NCBI RefSeq assembly: GCF_000568255.1
Contig: NZ_KK037166.1
Span: 11,384,946 to 11,419,382, forward strand
Length of the DNA stretch: 34,437 bases
Source: Kutzneria sp. 744
Lineage (GTDB): Bacteria > Actinomycetota > Actinomycetes > Mycobacteriales > Pseudonocardiaceae
Direction: 5' to 3'
Position 1 is the first letter of the stretch. Every line of letters starts with the position of its first letter. Below, piece by piece: positions 23,886-32,261 of the stretch. The translations under genes were made by a program, and so were the position numbers. Under the pieces are notes generated by a model. That model saw only the letters and a list, made by a program, of their open reading frames with translations. It was not told the DNA's origin and searched no databases.

Positions 23886-25151
23886 GTGCGTCGCACGTCC
23901 CACCACCCCTACACCGAGGCCCAGCGCGCAGAACTCCAAGGCAAATACGCCGCCCTGCTCACTCAAGCAGAAACGGCTCTGGCCGATCCCGTCGTCCGCG
24001 AGGCGGTCGACGACCAGTTGGCGCAGGCCGCCCCCAGCATCGCCAACCAAACCCCTGTCAACCGGGCGTTGCTCATGCTGCAAGGCCAGCATCGCGACAT
24101 TCCCCTGACCGACATCGACACCTACGACGGCTGGCGCGCACACGGGCGGCTCGTCCGGCGCGGCGAGGAAGCACTACGGATCCTTCCCCACGGCAGCCGT
24201 CCCGAAGGCCTCCGTGCCAGCCCGGACGGAACCCGCCCACCCATTGTCATGCTGGCCGTGTTCGACATCAGCCAGACCAGCGACACCAACCACGCCGGAG
24301 CGGTCCCGACCCCGGACCGCGAAGCGTCCGCGGCGACCACCGCGGCAACCCGCCCTCGTCCACGCTCAACGCCGGCGCAGACCACCGCCACGACCACCCG
24401 ACTCCGGACGATCACCTCAGCCCTCAACGCCCTCGGCTTCGACCTCGAACGCACCGGCAGCGCAGTGCGCGCCGACAGCGTCGCCCGCCGCGTGTTCGTG
24501 CCCGAGCACCTCACCGAGGAACAAGCCGCGCAAGCTCTGCAACGCCTTCGCCCGGCCATCGAGCGCGAACTCGCCGCCGACGCCACCATGGACACGCGCC
24601 CACCGGCGCGTGCCGCAGACCCCACGCCTCGGCCTGCCCTGCTGGCCCGTCCCCGCCGGGGCACGGACACCTCGGAGCCGGCCGCCCGTCCCAACACCGC
24701 AGGGGCGACGGCACCCGTGACAACCCGACAGCCCGACGCCGCCACCCCGTCCGACGGTCCCGCAACCCCACCGACGCAGCCTGCGGCAGCCGGCCAGGAA
24801 CCCCAGCTGCCCACCGAGCTCGCTCAACAGTGGCCGGACGCAGCGGACCTGATCACGCGTTCACACCACCTCTCGCCCACCCAGCAGACAGTGCTCGAGG
24901 TCTACCAGGCCGAGCACCCCGCTCACGTCGTGGCCGCAGCCCAACGCGAAGTGATCGCCGCCGCCGTGGCCGCCGAACGCGACCAGGCCTACCGCATCGC
25001 CGCAGCCTCACCGGCCGGCCTGGCCGCAGCCGCCCTCGTCGTGCGCGACACCGTCAGCGACCGCAGCTTCCAGGCGCTCGTGCAGCCGTGGGCGCACGTG
25101 CTCGCGACACCCGCGTTCGGCTGCGCGACGGGCACTCGCGCCGCCACATAG
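23886..25151 (+). CDS. ArdC-like anti-restriction/ssDNA-binding protein
   Basis: The GTG at 23886 follows GAAAGGA and gives 421 residues. Residues 40-110 resemble the ArdC N-terminal domain (DUF1738, PF08401): QTPVNRALLMLQGQH near 59, TYDGWRAHGRLVRRGEEALR near 80 and FDISQTSDTN near 125, i.e. the usual N-x-LLL ... W-x-x-x-G ... VRKGE order in a diverged form. That domain binds single-stranded DNA and protects incoming plasmids from restriction. A second segment near 175-225 (LRTITSALNALGFDLERTGS, RVFVPEHLTEEQAAQALQRL) is followed by a long Pro/Ala/Thr linker and a C-terminal helical region. No metalloprotease HExxH is seen. The assignment to ArdC is moderate. Confidence 0.65.
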   Translation: MRRTSHHPYTEAQRAELQGKYAALLTQAETALADPVVREAVDDQLAQAAPSIANQTPVNRALLMLQGQHRDIPLTDIDTYDGWRAHGRLVRRGEEALRILPHGSRPEGLRASPDGTRPPIVMLAVFDISQTSDTNHAGAVPTPDREASAATTAATRPRPRSTPAQTTATTTRLRTITSALNALGFDLERTGSAVRADSVARRVFVPEHLTEEQAAQALQRLRPAIERELAADATMDTRPPARAADPTPRPALLARPRRGTDTSEPAARPNTAGATAPVTTRQPDAATPSDGPATPPTQPAAAGQEPQLPTELAQQWPDAADLITRSHHLSPTQQTVLEVYQAEHPAHVVAAAQREVIAAAVAAERDQAYRIAAASPAGLAAAALVVRDTVSDRSFQALVQPWAHVLATPAFGCATGTRAAT

Positions 25152-25222
25152 AACAGGCGCCCACCACCTCGGCCGTCATCCACTGTCCGTCCTGAGTCAC
25201 ACCGCGCCATCAGGAGGAACGG

Positions 25223-25690
25223 GTGGACACACCCGACGACTACCCCTACATCCGGGCGCTCGGGCGATTCCTTTTCCTGCCCGAACACGAGATCGACCGC
25301 GAAGTCGCCCGTGCCCGCGCTGCATGCGCCCCCACCACCGTCGCCTACCGCACCGCAGACAACCAGTGGATCACCGCCAGCGAACTGTTCCAGGCCCGTA
25401 CCCACCTCCCCGTGCCACCACTGGCCGACCTCGCCGCCGTCGTGATTCGCGACCGCATCCACACAGCCCTCGAACACCTCGACGCCACCCAGGGACCCCT
25501 CGACGGCGTGATCCTGCGCCCTGTCGACGAATCCACCCTCGCGCTCCACCACGCCAGCGGATGGACCGTCCGTGTGTCCGTCGCCGCGGACACACCGCCG
25601 CCACGCCCCGCGCCGACCGCCCCTGAGCCAGCCATCGCCGCATCGCCCATCCGCGAGCCCGCCCGAACACACACCGAGGAGTCCTCATGA
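25223..25690 (+). CDS. Unknown protein, coupled to the DUF932 gene
   Basis: The GTG at 25223 has AGGAGG eight to nine bases upstream. The 155 residues start VDTPDDYPYIRALGRFLFLP, followed by helices (HEIDREVARARAACAP), a DNQWITASELFQA segment and a helix VIRDRIHTALEHLDATQG. The last 40 residues are Pro/Ala-rich. Its stop overlaps the next ATG by 4 bases (ATGA), so it is translationally coupled with the DUF932 protein and probably works with it. No family is recognised. Confidence 0.75.
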   Translation: MDTPDDYPYIRALGRFLFLPEHEIDREVARARAACAPTTVAYRTADNQWITASELFQARTHLPVPPLADLAAVVIRDRIHTALEHLDATQGPLDGVILRPVDESTLALHHASGWTVRVSVAADTPPPRPAPTAPEPAIAASPIREPARTHTEESS

Positions 25691-26664
25691 CCACCACGCG
25701 CTTCGTCACCCCGCCGGACCAGCGGCGGTTGCCCTGGCTTGAGCTGGGCACCGACGTCAGCGGCGCCTTCAACGCCTACGACGCCATGGTGACGGCGAAC
25801 CTGACCGGCTGGGACATCCGCAAGCTCCGCCAAAGCGCTTGTGAGATCACCGAGCACGGCGCTGTCCGCGTGGACAACCCCGACAAGGTCATGCTCGTCT
25901 ACACCGATCCGGCCACACACGCGGTCCGCTACCTGTCGACCGTGGGGGACAAGTACGGAATCCACCAGAACGAGGCCGTCGCGAACCTCATCGACGCGCT
26001 CGTCGCGGACACCGGCGCCGCCGGCTGCACGAGCGCCGGAACGCTGCACGGCGGCCGGCAGGTGTACGTCACCATGACCCTGCCCCACGTCACCTCACTG
26101 GGCGGATTCGACAATGTCCGTTTCGTCATCGAGACCTCGACCTCCCACGATGGCACCGCCGCCTTCCGCGTCCGTCTGGTGCCCTACCGCCAGATCTGCA
26201 CCAACGGCCTGCACGTGTCGATGGACGGGTTCGTTAACGAAGTCACCATCCGCCACACCAGCAACTCCCAGATCGACGTCGAGGCGGTCCGGGCGAAGCT
26301 GCCCAGGTTGTACGAGTACGCCGCCGAGTTCGAGAACCGCGCGGCACGAATGCTGGAAACCCGGATGAGCGACACCGAATTCGATGACCTCATCACCGCG
26401 GTCTGGCACACCGACAGCGCTGCGACCGGAGCGCGCGCGGAGAAGAACGCCCAGCGGCGTAACGAAGCGCTGCACTGGCTGTGGCGATCCGCCGACACCC
26501 AAGCCGGGATCACGGGCACCCGATGGGGCGCTTTTCAGGCCATCACCGAACACCTCGATCACTCCGCCCGCACCCGCCGTGCCGACGACCGCGCGACCCG
26601 GGTCCTCACCAGCAGCGACCTGGCGAAGAAAAAGCAGAAGGCGTTCGTGCTGCTGACTCCCTGA
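25687..26664 (+). CDS. DUF932 / TIGR03299-type phage- or plasmid-like protein
   Basis: This 325-residue protein has the pattern of the TIGR03299 'phage/plasmid-like protein' group. It has FNAYDAMVTANLTGWDIRKL near 30, VMLVYTDPATHAVRYLSTVG near 68, IHQNEAVANLIDALV near 91, HGGRQVYVTMTLP near 122, PYRQICTNGLHVSMDGF near 170 and a helical C-terminus with EALHWLWRSADTQAG. Its activity is not established; members are typical of phages and plasmids and often lie near SSB, RecT-like or anti-restriction genes. The full domain is present and the length is normal. The ATG overlaps the upstream stop by 4 bases. Confidence 0.85.
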   Translation: MTTTRFVTPPDQRRLPWLELGTDVSGAFNAYDAMVTANLTGWDIRKLRQSACEITEHGAVRVDNPDKVMLVYTDPATHAVRYLSTVGDKYGIHQNEAVANLIDALVADTGAAGCTSAGTLHGGRQVYVTMTLPHVTSLGGFDNVRFVIETSTSHDGTAAFRVRLVPYRQICTNGLHVSMDGFVNEVTIRHTSNSQIDVEAVRAKLPRLYEYAAEFENRAARMLETRMSDTEFDDLITAVWHTDSAATGARAEKNAQRRNEALHWLWRSADTQAGITGTRWGAFQAITEHLDHSARTRRADDRATRVLTSSDLAKKKQKAFVLLTP

Positions 26665-27108
26665 CCGTGCAACCGCCCCGCGATCAGCACGTCGGACTGG
26701 ACGGCACGGGCCCGGAAAAGCCCGGATCGACCTCGAAGCCGGAGAGTCGCAGCCTCGAACAGCGGCGCCCGCAGCGCCCGACCTAACAGGCGCCCAACCA
26801 CGGCCGAGTGTTCCGGCAAACACGCGGCCGATCCGTGACCGCCTGCCCCTGGAGCGCACCGGCTCAACGCCGGGCCCGGCCCCGGCCCGCACCCTCGCCA
26901 GCGCACCGCCCCGGCGGCCTGTCCTGCTCAACCCTGCGCGCCACCACCGTGGTGGCACAGATTGTCCTGCGCCACCACGACTCACGCCACAGCGCAGCGC
27001 CGTTCATCAGCACGTGCCCACCCGGGCCACCTGCCCGCCGACATGTCCGCGAGGCGTCCCACACCACTCACATCGACCTCGACCCCTCCACCTACTCCGG
27101 GGCCCTCA
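26665..27108 (+). other. Intergenic region ahead of module B
   Basis: No convincing gene is found. Frames on both strands are Arg/Pro-rich. It separates the DUF932 gene from module B and should contain the module's promoter, but I see no clear -35/-10 pair. Confidence 0.4.
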
Positions 27109-27468
27109 ATGGAAAACCCGACCATTAGGCATATCACCGAGATCTCCAGCGCTAGCCTGCAGGGCGTCTACCGCCTGGACCGCTTCTACCGCGTCGGCCC
27201 CATGACACTGCGCGTGGTGGTCTCCCGAACCGCCGATCCGAGTTCCTCCACGGCGACGCTGTCACTGTTCACCCCCGAGAATGCCTGGCGATTCGTGGCC
27301 GACAGCCCTGGGACCAGTTGGCATGACCGCACCCCGCTGTGGGGCCAACGAGCCGACTCTCCCGGCTGGACGAACGGTTTCGACACGTTGCGGCAGATCG
27401 CGGACGCACTTCTGAGCCGCAGCCTCACGACCATTCCCGAACTCACGAAGCTCCAGGAACTCGAATGA
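27109..27468 (+). CDS. Small unknown 'PTIRHIT' protein, module B copy
   Basis: This 119-residue protein starts MENPTIRHITEISSASLQG and is the paralogue of 427-777; similarity begins at this ATG, which settles the start over longer in-frame options. Conserved points are FYRVG, the STATLS run, W-F/I-V-x-D/T, W-H-RTPLWG-RA and the C-terminal PEL-KL. The middle has changed more (LFTPENAWRFVADSPGTSWH). It opens module B as its relative opens module A. There is no Cys-rich gene after it. Function unknown. Confidence 0.8.
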   Translation: MENPTIRHITEISSASLQGVYRLDRFYRVGPMTLRVVVSRTADPSSSTATLSLFTPENAWRFVADSPGTSWHDRTPLWGQRADSPGWTNGFDTLRQIADALLSRSLTTIPELTKLQELE

Positions 27469-27607
27469 TCAACCAGGCCGCCACGGCCCACGGCGTCCGG
27501 TAGCGCCTGCCGAGCCGATCCGCACCGCTACAACTGGCCGCGACGCCCCCTTTCGGCCGCCGACCGCACCACCCCCTGATCACGACCACCACGAGGAAGG
27601 AACGGCG

Positions 27608-27907
27608 ATGCCGCCTGCATCTCCCTGGTTCACGCCAACCACCAACCCCGGCGCAGCCGCCTCGGCCCCCGGGTCACCCATGACCGACACCCCGATCTAC
27701 GCCGCCCTCGCGGCCGCCTACCTGCATCCGAGCGACCCGACCGAACCCCTGTGGCCCACCGAAGATGAGGCTCGTGACGCCTGCGCGCGAAATCGACCGC
27801 ATTGTGTCCCCGCCGGGCTGCTCCAACCAGAAGCCGCTGATGCACAGGGAGCGATCGGTCCGAGCTCGCACACGGTCACCGGGGCGCCGCCCGACCTCCG
27901 GTCGTGA
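27608..27907 (+). CDS. Small Pro/Ala-rich 'WFTP' protein, module B copy
   Basis: The ATG at 27608 follows GAGGAAGGA. The 99 residues share WFTP, PIYAALA and WPTEDEARDACAR with the 1477-1791 protein. The C-terminal 45 residues are unrelated to that copy and less repetitive. The stop TGA overlaps the GTG of the following DUF6884-like gene (GTGA), so translation is coupled. The position within the module is the same as in A. Function unknown. Confidence 0.65.
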   Translation: MPPASPWFTPTTNPGAAASAPGSPMTDTPIYAALAAAYLHPSDPTEPLWPTEDEARDACARNRPHCVPAGLLQPEAADAQGAIGPSSHTVTGAPPDLRS

Positions 27908-28514
27908 CCGCCTTGGGCCGGCCAGCTCCAGGCCACCCCGTCGGCCCGCATGCCCAGCACGCGCGACCTCCGGCTCAACGCGCCACGACCGCCGACACCA
28001 CTAGGGACCCGTCGCCCACAACGCTGGCGCTCTACATCACCCATGGCGGCAAAGCCAAACTCCTGCTCCCCGCGCCGGCTACAGGCTCTATACCGGCGCT
28101 CAATTCCGCACAGTCCTTCCCGTCCTGTGCGCCCAAGCACGGCTTACCGCGCGACGCAACCTCCACGCGCGCGCGCTGATTCTCTCGCGGCACTGCGGTT
28201 TTGTCGCCCCAGGCACCCTCATCGCCCCATACGAGCAGCCTCACCCCCGGTCGGCCGCTCTCACACCACACACCGTCGCGAAGCAACTCGCGGACAACGT
28301 CGTCGGGCATAGCCACGTCACGATCCACGCGTACACCACGCGAGCGAATGTCGCGCTGCTTCGAGCAGCGGCGGCAACGCTAGCTGCCCACACGGCTGTC
28401 GAACTCGATGACGCTTTCGCCACCGCCCACGGAATCGGCTACCAGAAACAGGTGATCTCCCACCTGCGCCGTGAACAGGAGCAGCGAATGGCCGAGTACG
28501 GCTGGCACCTGTGA
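27904..28514 (+). pseudogene. DUF6884-like gene, broken by a -1 frameshift (module B copy)
   Basis: From GTG 27904 the first frame reads LALYITHGGKAKLLLPAPA to about 28075, then diverges. The frame one base back reads GYRLYTGAQFRTVLPVLCAQ, ILSRHCGFVAPGTLIAPYEQ and MAEYGWHL to TGA 28512-28514. The second frame has a TAG just upstream (in the ACTAGGGA near 28005) and no start of its own. Nucleotide alignment with 1784-2400 shows this copy has one base fewer inside the PAPA-R segment, whereas the A copy has one fewer after LYTGA. The two disruptions therefore arose separately or are independent errors. The family's function is unknown. Confidence 0.65.
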
Positions 28515-28690
28515 CAGACGACGCCGCACCGGAGACAGCGTGGGTTCGCAGTGCCGTTGAGCGATCCGGAGAAGCCGTGCGGGACCTGGCGGGCAGGGGG
28601 CGGCGCGGACCTGCCCAGCCGGTGGCAGGCCGAGGATTCTGTGCGGAAACCGACCGCGAGCTGACCGAGGAGGTGCTCGACGATGACTGA
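28511..28690 (+). CDS. Small acidic protein linking two genes by overlaps
   Basis: A GTG at 28511 overlaps the previous stop (GTGA), and its own stop TGA at 28688-28690 lies inside the start of the next gene (ATGACTGA). The 59 residues start VTDDAAPETAWVRSAVERSG and end ELTEEVLDDD: a polar, charged helix-rich peptide. The AGGAGG serving the next gene lies within it. The double overlap argues for a real, translationally coupled gene. There is no counterpart in module A and no recognised family. Confidence 0.55.
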   Translation: MTDDAAPETAWVRSAVERSGEAVRDLAGRGRRGPAQPVAGRGFCAETDRELTEEVLDDD

Positions 28691-29423
28691 CAAGACCGTT
28701 CGCGTGGTGGGCTACACCGAACTGTGGGAGCGGATGCGGCGCGTACTCGCTGTCGAGGGAGACCAGACCTACGTCGGGTGGATCGAGTCCGAGCCGCCGC
28801 CCGCCTACTTCGGGCAGGACGGGCAGCCCGACATGCTGTTCGGCCACGTCCTGGCGGGCCTCGGGACCACTCCCGAGCAGGTGACGGCGGACTTGCTGCC
28901 CCACAACGAAAGTGAGCCGCGCACGATATTCGCCGCCGCCGGGTTCCCCCTGACCGTGGAAGCGGGGTGGTTGGCGGAGGGCGTGTGGATCTACGAGATG
29001 CGTAGTGTGTACTGGACCCGCTGTATCGGTAAGCGCGAAGACCATACCGCGGATAAACCTGACTGGGTGACGCAGGACGCCGTCCCCCTGGCCGAGATCG
29101 AGGGGACTTCGGGCGAGGTTCCAGTGGACGTCACCGCCATCACGGCGGCGGTCCCCACGACACGGCCGTCGGCCATGACGATTTCCTGGGCGCGCCAGAT
29201 CGGCTACAACGTGTGGATGCGCGCCGCCGAGCAGGCGGGGGAGGGCACCACGTGGACGGTCACCCGAGCCACGTTCGATGTCGACAGCGTGCCCGTAGAT
29301 GCCTCAGCCGCCGACGACAACGTGTGCGCCGCCATCCTGGTGGACCACCGGTGGTACGTGATCGAGCGCTGCGGCGATACCGTCCGCGCCCGCCTCGTTC
29401 CGATCGACGGCCACGATGACTAG
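28683..29423 (+). CDS. Unknown 246-residue protein
   Basis: The ATG at 28683 follows AGGAGG at about ten bases. The product starts MTDKTVRVVGYTELWERMRR and has alternating strands and helices, with VWIYEMRSVYWTRCIGKRED near 101 and a C-terminal segment (AAILVDHRWYVIERCGDTVR near 215). It is acidic and Trp-rich, without signal or membrane segments. I recognise no family. It is part of the extra material in module B that module A lacks. Confidence 0.7.
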   Translation: MTDKTVRVVGYTELWERMRRVLAVEGDQTYVGWIESEPPPAYFGQDGQPDMLFGHVLAGLGTTPEQVTADLLPHNESEPRTIFAAAGFPLTVEAGWLAEGVWIYEMRSVYWTRCIGKREDHTADKPDWVTQDAVPLAEIEGTSGEVPVDVTAITAAVPTTRPSAMTISWARQIGYNVWMRAAEQAGEGTTWTVTRATFDVDSVPVDASAADDNVCAAILVDHRWYVIERCGDTVRARLVPIDGHDD

Positions 29424-29455
29424 CCAGCTGAGGAGGCTGCGGACGGCCCAACCCG

Positions 29456-29641
29456 GTGCTGGTGCCGAGCGTCCCATCCGCCGAACCACGAGCTATCGAG
29501 TGCGGTCAATCCGCGCTGTACTCAGCGCCTGCGAGCCGGCATGGCCCCGGGTTCACGATCCACGACGTCGACGCGCGCCCGACAACGGTCACCAGGCGGG
29601 ATGTCCCCACTGCGGGACACCCCGGCTTCCGTTGCGCTTGA
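29456..29641 (+). CDS. Possible small protein in the 29424-29656 gap
   Basis: A GTG-started frame of 61 residues reads naturally (ALYSAPASRHGPGFTIHDVD near its centre) with G/C-rich third positions, but has no good ribosome binding site. A competing frame from ATG 29416 overlaps the previous stop but is Arg-rich. Either or neither may be real. Confidence 0.3.
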   Translation: MLVPSVPSAEPRAIECGQSALYSAPASRHGPGFTIHDVDARPTTVTRRDVPTAGHPGFRCA

Positions 29642-29656
29642 ACGAGAGGAACATCC

Positions 29657-30166
29657 ATGTCCACCAGGCCATCCAATGGGCCGACGGTGAGCATCGCTGA
29701 CGCGCTCGACGTGATCGCCGACATGCTCAAGCGCGAAGCTGATTCGGACCTGGAGGGTGCCCGCGCCAAGGTGTGGACCGAGGCCGCGGTCTGGCTCCAC
29801 CAGTACGCAAACGCGGCCCGGCAGCAGACGGCCACCAGTTACGGCGTGGTGACCAGGCTCGATGGATGCTGTATGTGGCTCGACCAGCGTCGTCTCGAAA
29901 CCGAGGACCTCGCCCTGGGCGAGGCGTTCACGGCGCTGCACGACCGGCTCAAGGCCTACACGCAGGGGGACAACTACCGCGTAACCATGCGCGCCTACGA
30001 CGACACCAGCCACTCCCTCGCCGTGCGCGCGACGACCCCGACAGAGGCCGCACAACGCGCGCGACGGCTGGACCGGTTCTACCTGGTGGGTACCGATGTC
30101 CCTTCCGTCGAGTTCGTCGAGGTGACCTCGGTGGCAGTCATGACGCTGGCCGGACCTCGCCGTTGA
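29657..30166 (+). CDS. Unknown 169-residue protein
   Basis: The ATG at 29657 follows GAGAGGA at seven bases. The N-terminal third is helical (SIADALDVIADMLKREADSD, WTEAAVWLHQYANAARQQ). The rest is strand-rich with a repeat-like basic helix (TPTEAAQRARRLDRFYLVG) and ends SVEFVEVTSVAVMTLAG. No family is recognised. A 40-residue frame at 30427-30549 (PNRTPVADTLDDLANHLERG) loosely resembles its N-terminus and might be a partial duplicate. Confidence 0.7.
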   Translation: MSTRPSNGPTVSIADALDVIADMLKREADSDLEGARAKVWTEAAVWLHQYANAARQQTATSYGVVTRLDGCCMWLDQRRLETEDLALGEAFTALHDRLKAYTQGDNYRVTMRAYDDTSHSLAVRATTPTEAAQRARRLDRFYLVGTDVPSVEFVEVTSVAVMTLAGPRR

Positions 30167-31123
30167 GCGGCCGCGCACGCCCGGTCCGGACTGAGGACCC
30201 CGTGGCGCGACAGGTACCACCATCTCGAGGTCACCTTGGCCCCTGACATCGGCACCGCACCAGACGCCACACCGCCTCCGGAACACCTCGTCTCATCGAG
30301 CGAGCCGTCCAACGTGATCCGCTACGCGAGATTCTTCCCGTGTGGCCACTCGGCCACCCGCACGCAGCGTCGGTCTGCTCGGGCGACAGCCGTTCGGTGA
30401 CACAAACTGAGCCAGCCCCATTCCCGATGCATCCACAACTACCCGCGGGAACTGGGCCCAACAGGACGCCGGTCGCCGACACGCTCGACGACCTGGCCAA
30501 CCACCTGGAACGTGGTCTATCCACGGCAGAGAATCCGACCCTGGCGTAGGTGACGGGACCATTGCAGCACTGCGGGCCAGCGCCGGCCGAAGCCCGCAGT
30601 TCGATGTCTTCATCCGCGATCGATCCCAGCGAAGCCGTGGATCGCCGGACGGCCGTCTGCGTGACGATGCCCCATTGTGTACACCTGACCGGGATTACGT
30701 GAGCCAAGCAACCTGGTCTCTGGCTTCGAATAGACTGTGCTGCGAAGGCGAGGAATCCTCTTATGCTGGGGTCGGATGGCGATCGACACGCCGTGATCCG
30801 CCATCACGAAGAATCGCTTCCACAGCAGGATTCACCGACGGCCGCGCCCGACGATCTCCGCAGAAAGGCCCATGGATGTTCCTGCGCGCCGTGGTGTCAT
30901 GGCGACGACATCGCCGCCACCAGCCGGGCCGCCCGCGCGTGACCTCCAGGCCTCCCAGTCGAGAGATGACGACCGGGCCGAGTCAACCGAGACCCGACCA
31001 TGCAGCACGACACATCGCACCATCAACCCCTGGGCCAGCTGACAGAATGCAGTACCGATCGAGTCACGCCAGTCGATCACCGATCTGCACGAAACCATAG
31101 ATACACATAAGAAAGGATCAGTC
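30167..31123 (+). other. Gene-poor region upstream of ssb
   Basis: Two tiny candidates exist. Frame 30427-30549 resembles the start of the previous gene. Frame 30872-31042 (MDVPARRGVMATTSPPPAGP..., 56 residues) has AGAAAGG upstream. Neither is firm. Parts of 30690-30780 and 31080-31123 are less GC-rich than the surroundings and could hold promoters, e.g. around TAGACT at 30732 or CATAGATACACATAAG just before ssb. rpsF, which normally precedes ssb in bacteria, is absent. Confidence 0.4.
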
Positions 31124-31630
31124 ATGGCTGGAGAGACGGTAATCACCGTGGTCGGAAACCTGACCGCCGATCCCGAGCTTCGCTTCACTCCCTCCGGCGC
31201 CGCTGTCGCCAGCTTCACCGTCGCGGCCACGCCGCGCACGCTGGACCGGCAGTCCGGCGAGTGGAAGGACGGCGACGCGCTGTTCATGCGCTGCAACATC
31301 TGGCGCCAGGCCGCCGAGAACGTCGCCGAGTCCCTCACCCGGGGCGCTCGCGTGATCGTGACCGGCCGGCTGCGCCAGCGGTCCTACGAGACCAAGGAAG
31401 GCGAGAAGCGCACCGTCGTGGAGCTCGAGGTCGACGAGGTTGGCCCGTCCCTGCGGTACGCCAACGCCAAGGTCAACAAGGTCCAGCGCGCAGGTGGCGG
31501 TGCTGGCGGCGGCGGTGGTGGTTTCGGCGGCGGCGGTGGCGGCAACAGCGCCCCGGTCGACGACCCGTGGGGCTCCGCGCCCCCGGCGAGCTCCGGCGGC
31601 GGCGGTTTCGCCGACGAGCCCCCGTTCTAG
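31124..31630 (+). CDS. ssb: Single-stranded DNA-binding protein
   Basis: This 168-residue protein has a full SSB OB-fold: [20 protein letters not shown] near 6, [20 protein letters not shown] near 28, [19 protein letters not shown] near 53 and [20 protein letters not shown] near 76. A Gly-rich linker follows (125-165) and then the acidic tip DEPPF that recruits partner proteins. It coats single-stranded DNA during replication and repair. The ATG follows GAAAGGA. In actinomycete chromosomes ssb sits in rpsF-ssb-rpsR-rplI; here rpsF is missing and rpsR and rplI follow only as damaged pieces, so this block looks captured from such an operon. The gene itself is intact. Confidence 0.95.
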   Translation: MAGETVITVVGNLTADPELRFTPSGAAVASFTVAATPRTLDRQSGEWKDGDALFMRCNIWRQAAENVAESLTRGARVIVTGRLRQRSYETKEGEKRTVVELEVDEVGPSLRYANAKVNKVQRAGGGAGGGGGGFGGGGGGNSAPVDDPWGSAPPASSGGGGFADEPPF

Positions 31631-31681
31631 ATCGCGGCCCAGCAGACCTCATTCACGTAGAAGTATCCAGGAGAAGACCCC

Positions 31682-31939
31682 ATGGCGAAGCCGCCTGTGC
31701 GCAAGCCCAAGAAGAAGGTTTGCGTTTTCTGCAAGGACAAGGCCAGCGCGAACCTGATCGACTACAAGGACACCACGCTGCTGCCCAGTGACGTCTCACC
31801 ACGGCAGTGGACGGTGATCGCGGCCTGGGAAGACGGTGAGTACGTCGTGGCCAACCCGGAGCGCGGTGAAGAACTCGCGCGAGATGGCGCTGCTGCCCTA
31901 CACCTCGACCGCTCGCTGAGAAAGGAGTCGCACCGATGA
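31682..31939 (+). pseudogene. rpsR: Chimeric rpsR: bS18 N-terminus, 26-codon insert, out-of-frame bS18 tail
   Basis: Residues 1-34 are the start of bS18 of the zinc-binding type (MAKPPVRKPKKKVCVFCKDK, then ANLIDYKDTTLL). After L34, at a codon boundary, come 78 bases (31784-31861) identical to part of the small gene at 32262-32435, in the same frame ([15 protein letters not shown]). Then bS18 3' sequence resumes at 31863 but in another frame: [18 protein letters not shown] and TGA 31917-31919. About 28 codons of the rRNA-binding core (normally RKFISDRGKI...) are missing. The open frame ends at 31939, overlapping the rplI start. A functional ribosomal protein is not expected; an intact rpsR must exist elsewhere. 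Confidence 0.9.
31784..31861 (+). repeat. 78-bp exact repeat, copy inside rpsR
   Basis: Bases 31784-31861 (CCCAGTGACG...CAACCCGGAG) are identical to 32310-32387. The flanks differ immediately on both sides. The length is 26 codons and the reading frame is the same in both contexts. Confidence 0.95.
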
Positions 31940-32152
31940 AGCTCATCCTCACCACCGATGTCAGCGGTCTCGGCGGCCCCGGCGACCTGGTCGAGGTCAA
32001 GGACGGCTACGGCCGCAACTACCTGCTGCCCCGCGGCTTCGCGATCCTCGCGACCCGTGGCGCCCAGAAGCAGGTCGCGACCATCCGTCGGGCCCAGGAG
32101 CCCCCCGGCGAGCTCCGGCGGCGGCGGTCTCGCCGACGAACCGCCCTTCTAG
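31936..32152 (+). pseudogene. rplI: Truncated rplI (bL9) joined to an ssb 3' end
   Basis: The first 55 codons (31936-32100) encode the N-terminal domain of bL9 ([46 protein letters not shown]). The start, 16 bases after the residual rpsR stop and with AAAGGAG, is that of a normal rpsR-rplI pair. At 32101 the sequence changes abruptly to an ssb 3' end (32102-32152), which in its own frame reads [13 protein letters not shown] and a TAG. The bL9 frame runs on as nonsense to 32343. The linker helix and C-terminal domain of bL9 are lost, so the product would be non-functional or only the rRNA-binding domain. Confidence 0.9.
32102..32152 (+). repeat. Second copy of the ssb 3' end
   Basis: These 51 bases match 31580-31630, the end of the intact ssb, at all but four positions. 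Three of the four changes are silent in the ssb frame (the acidic tip DEPPF is kept); the fourth turns Phe to Leu. That pattern suggests it came from a different, functional ssb gene and not from a fresh copy of the neighbour. Confidence 0.9.
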
Positions 32153-32261
32153 GTCAACGAACTGCTACAGACCCGGCCCGGACATGGCGAGCCGGGCCGG
32201 GGCTGCCGCGAACCCCAGCAACTCGCATCGCTCTGGCCAACGAGAGAGGTCGCAGATCACC

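Noticed and set aside
23153-25195. 680-residue + strand open frame
   Set aside because: It is Arg/Pro-rich throughout and shadows the DUF4192-like and ArdC-like genes.
31682-31939. Functional alternative bS18
   Set aside because: The rRNA-binding core is missing and the 3' part is out of frame.
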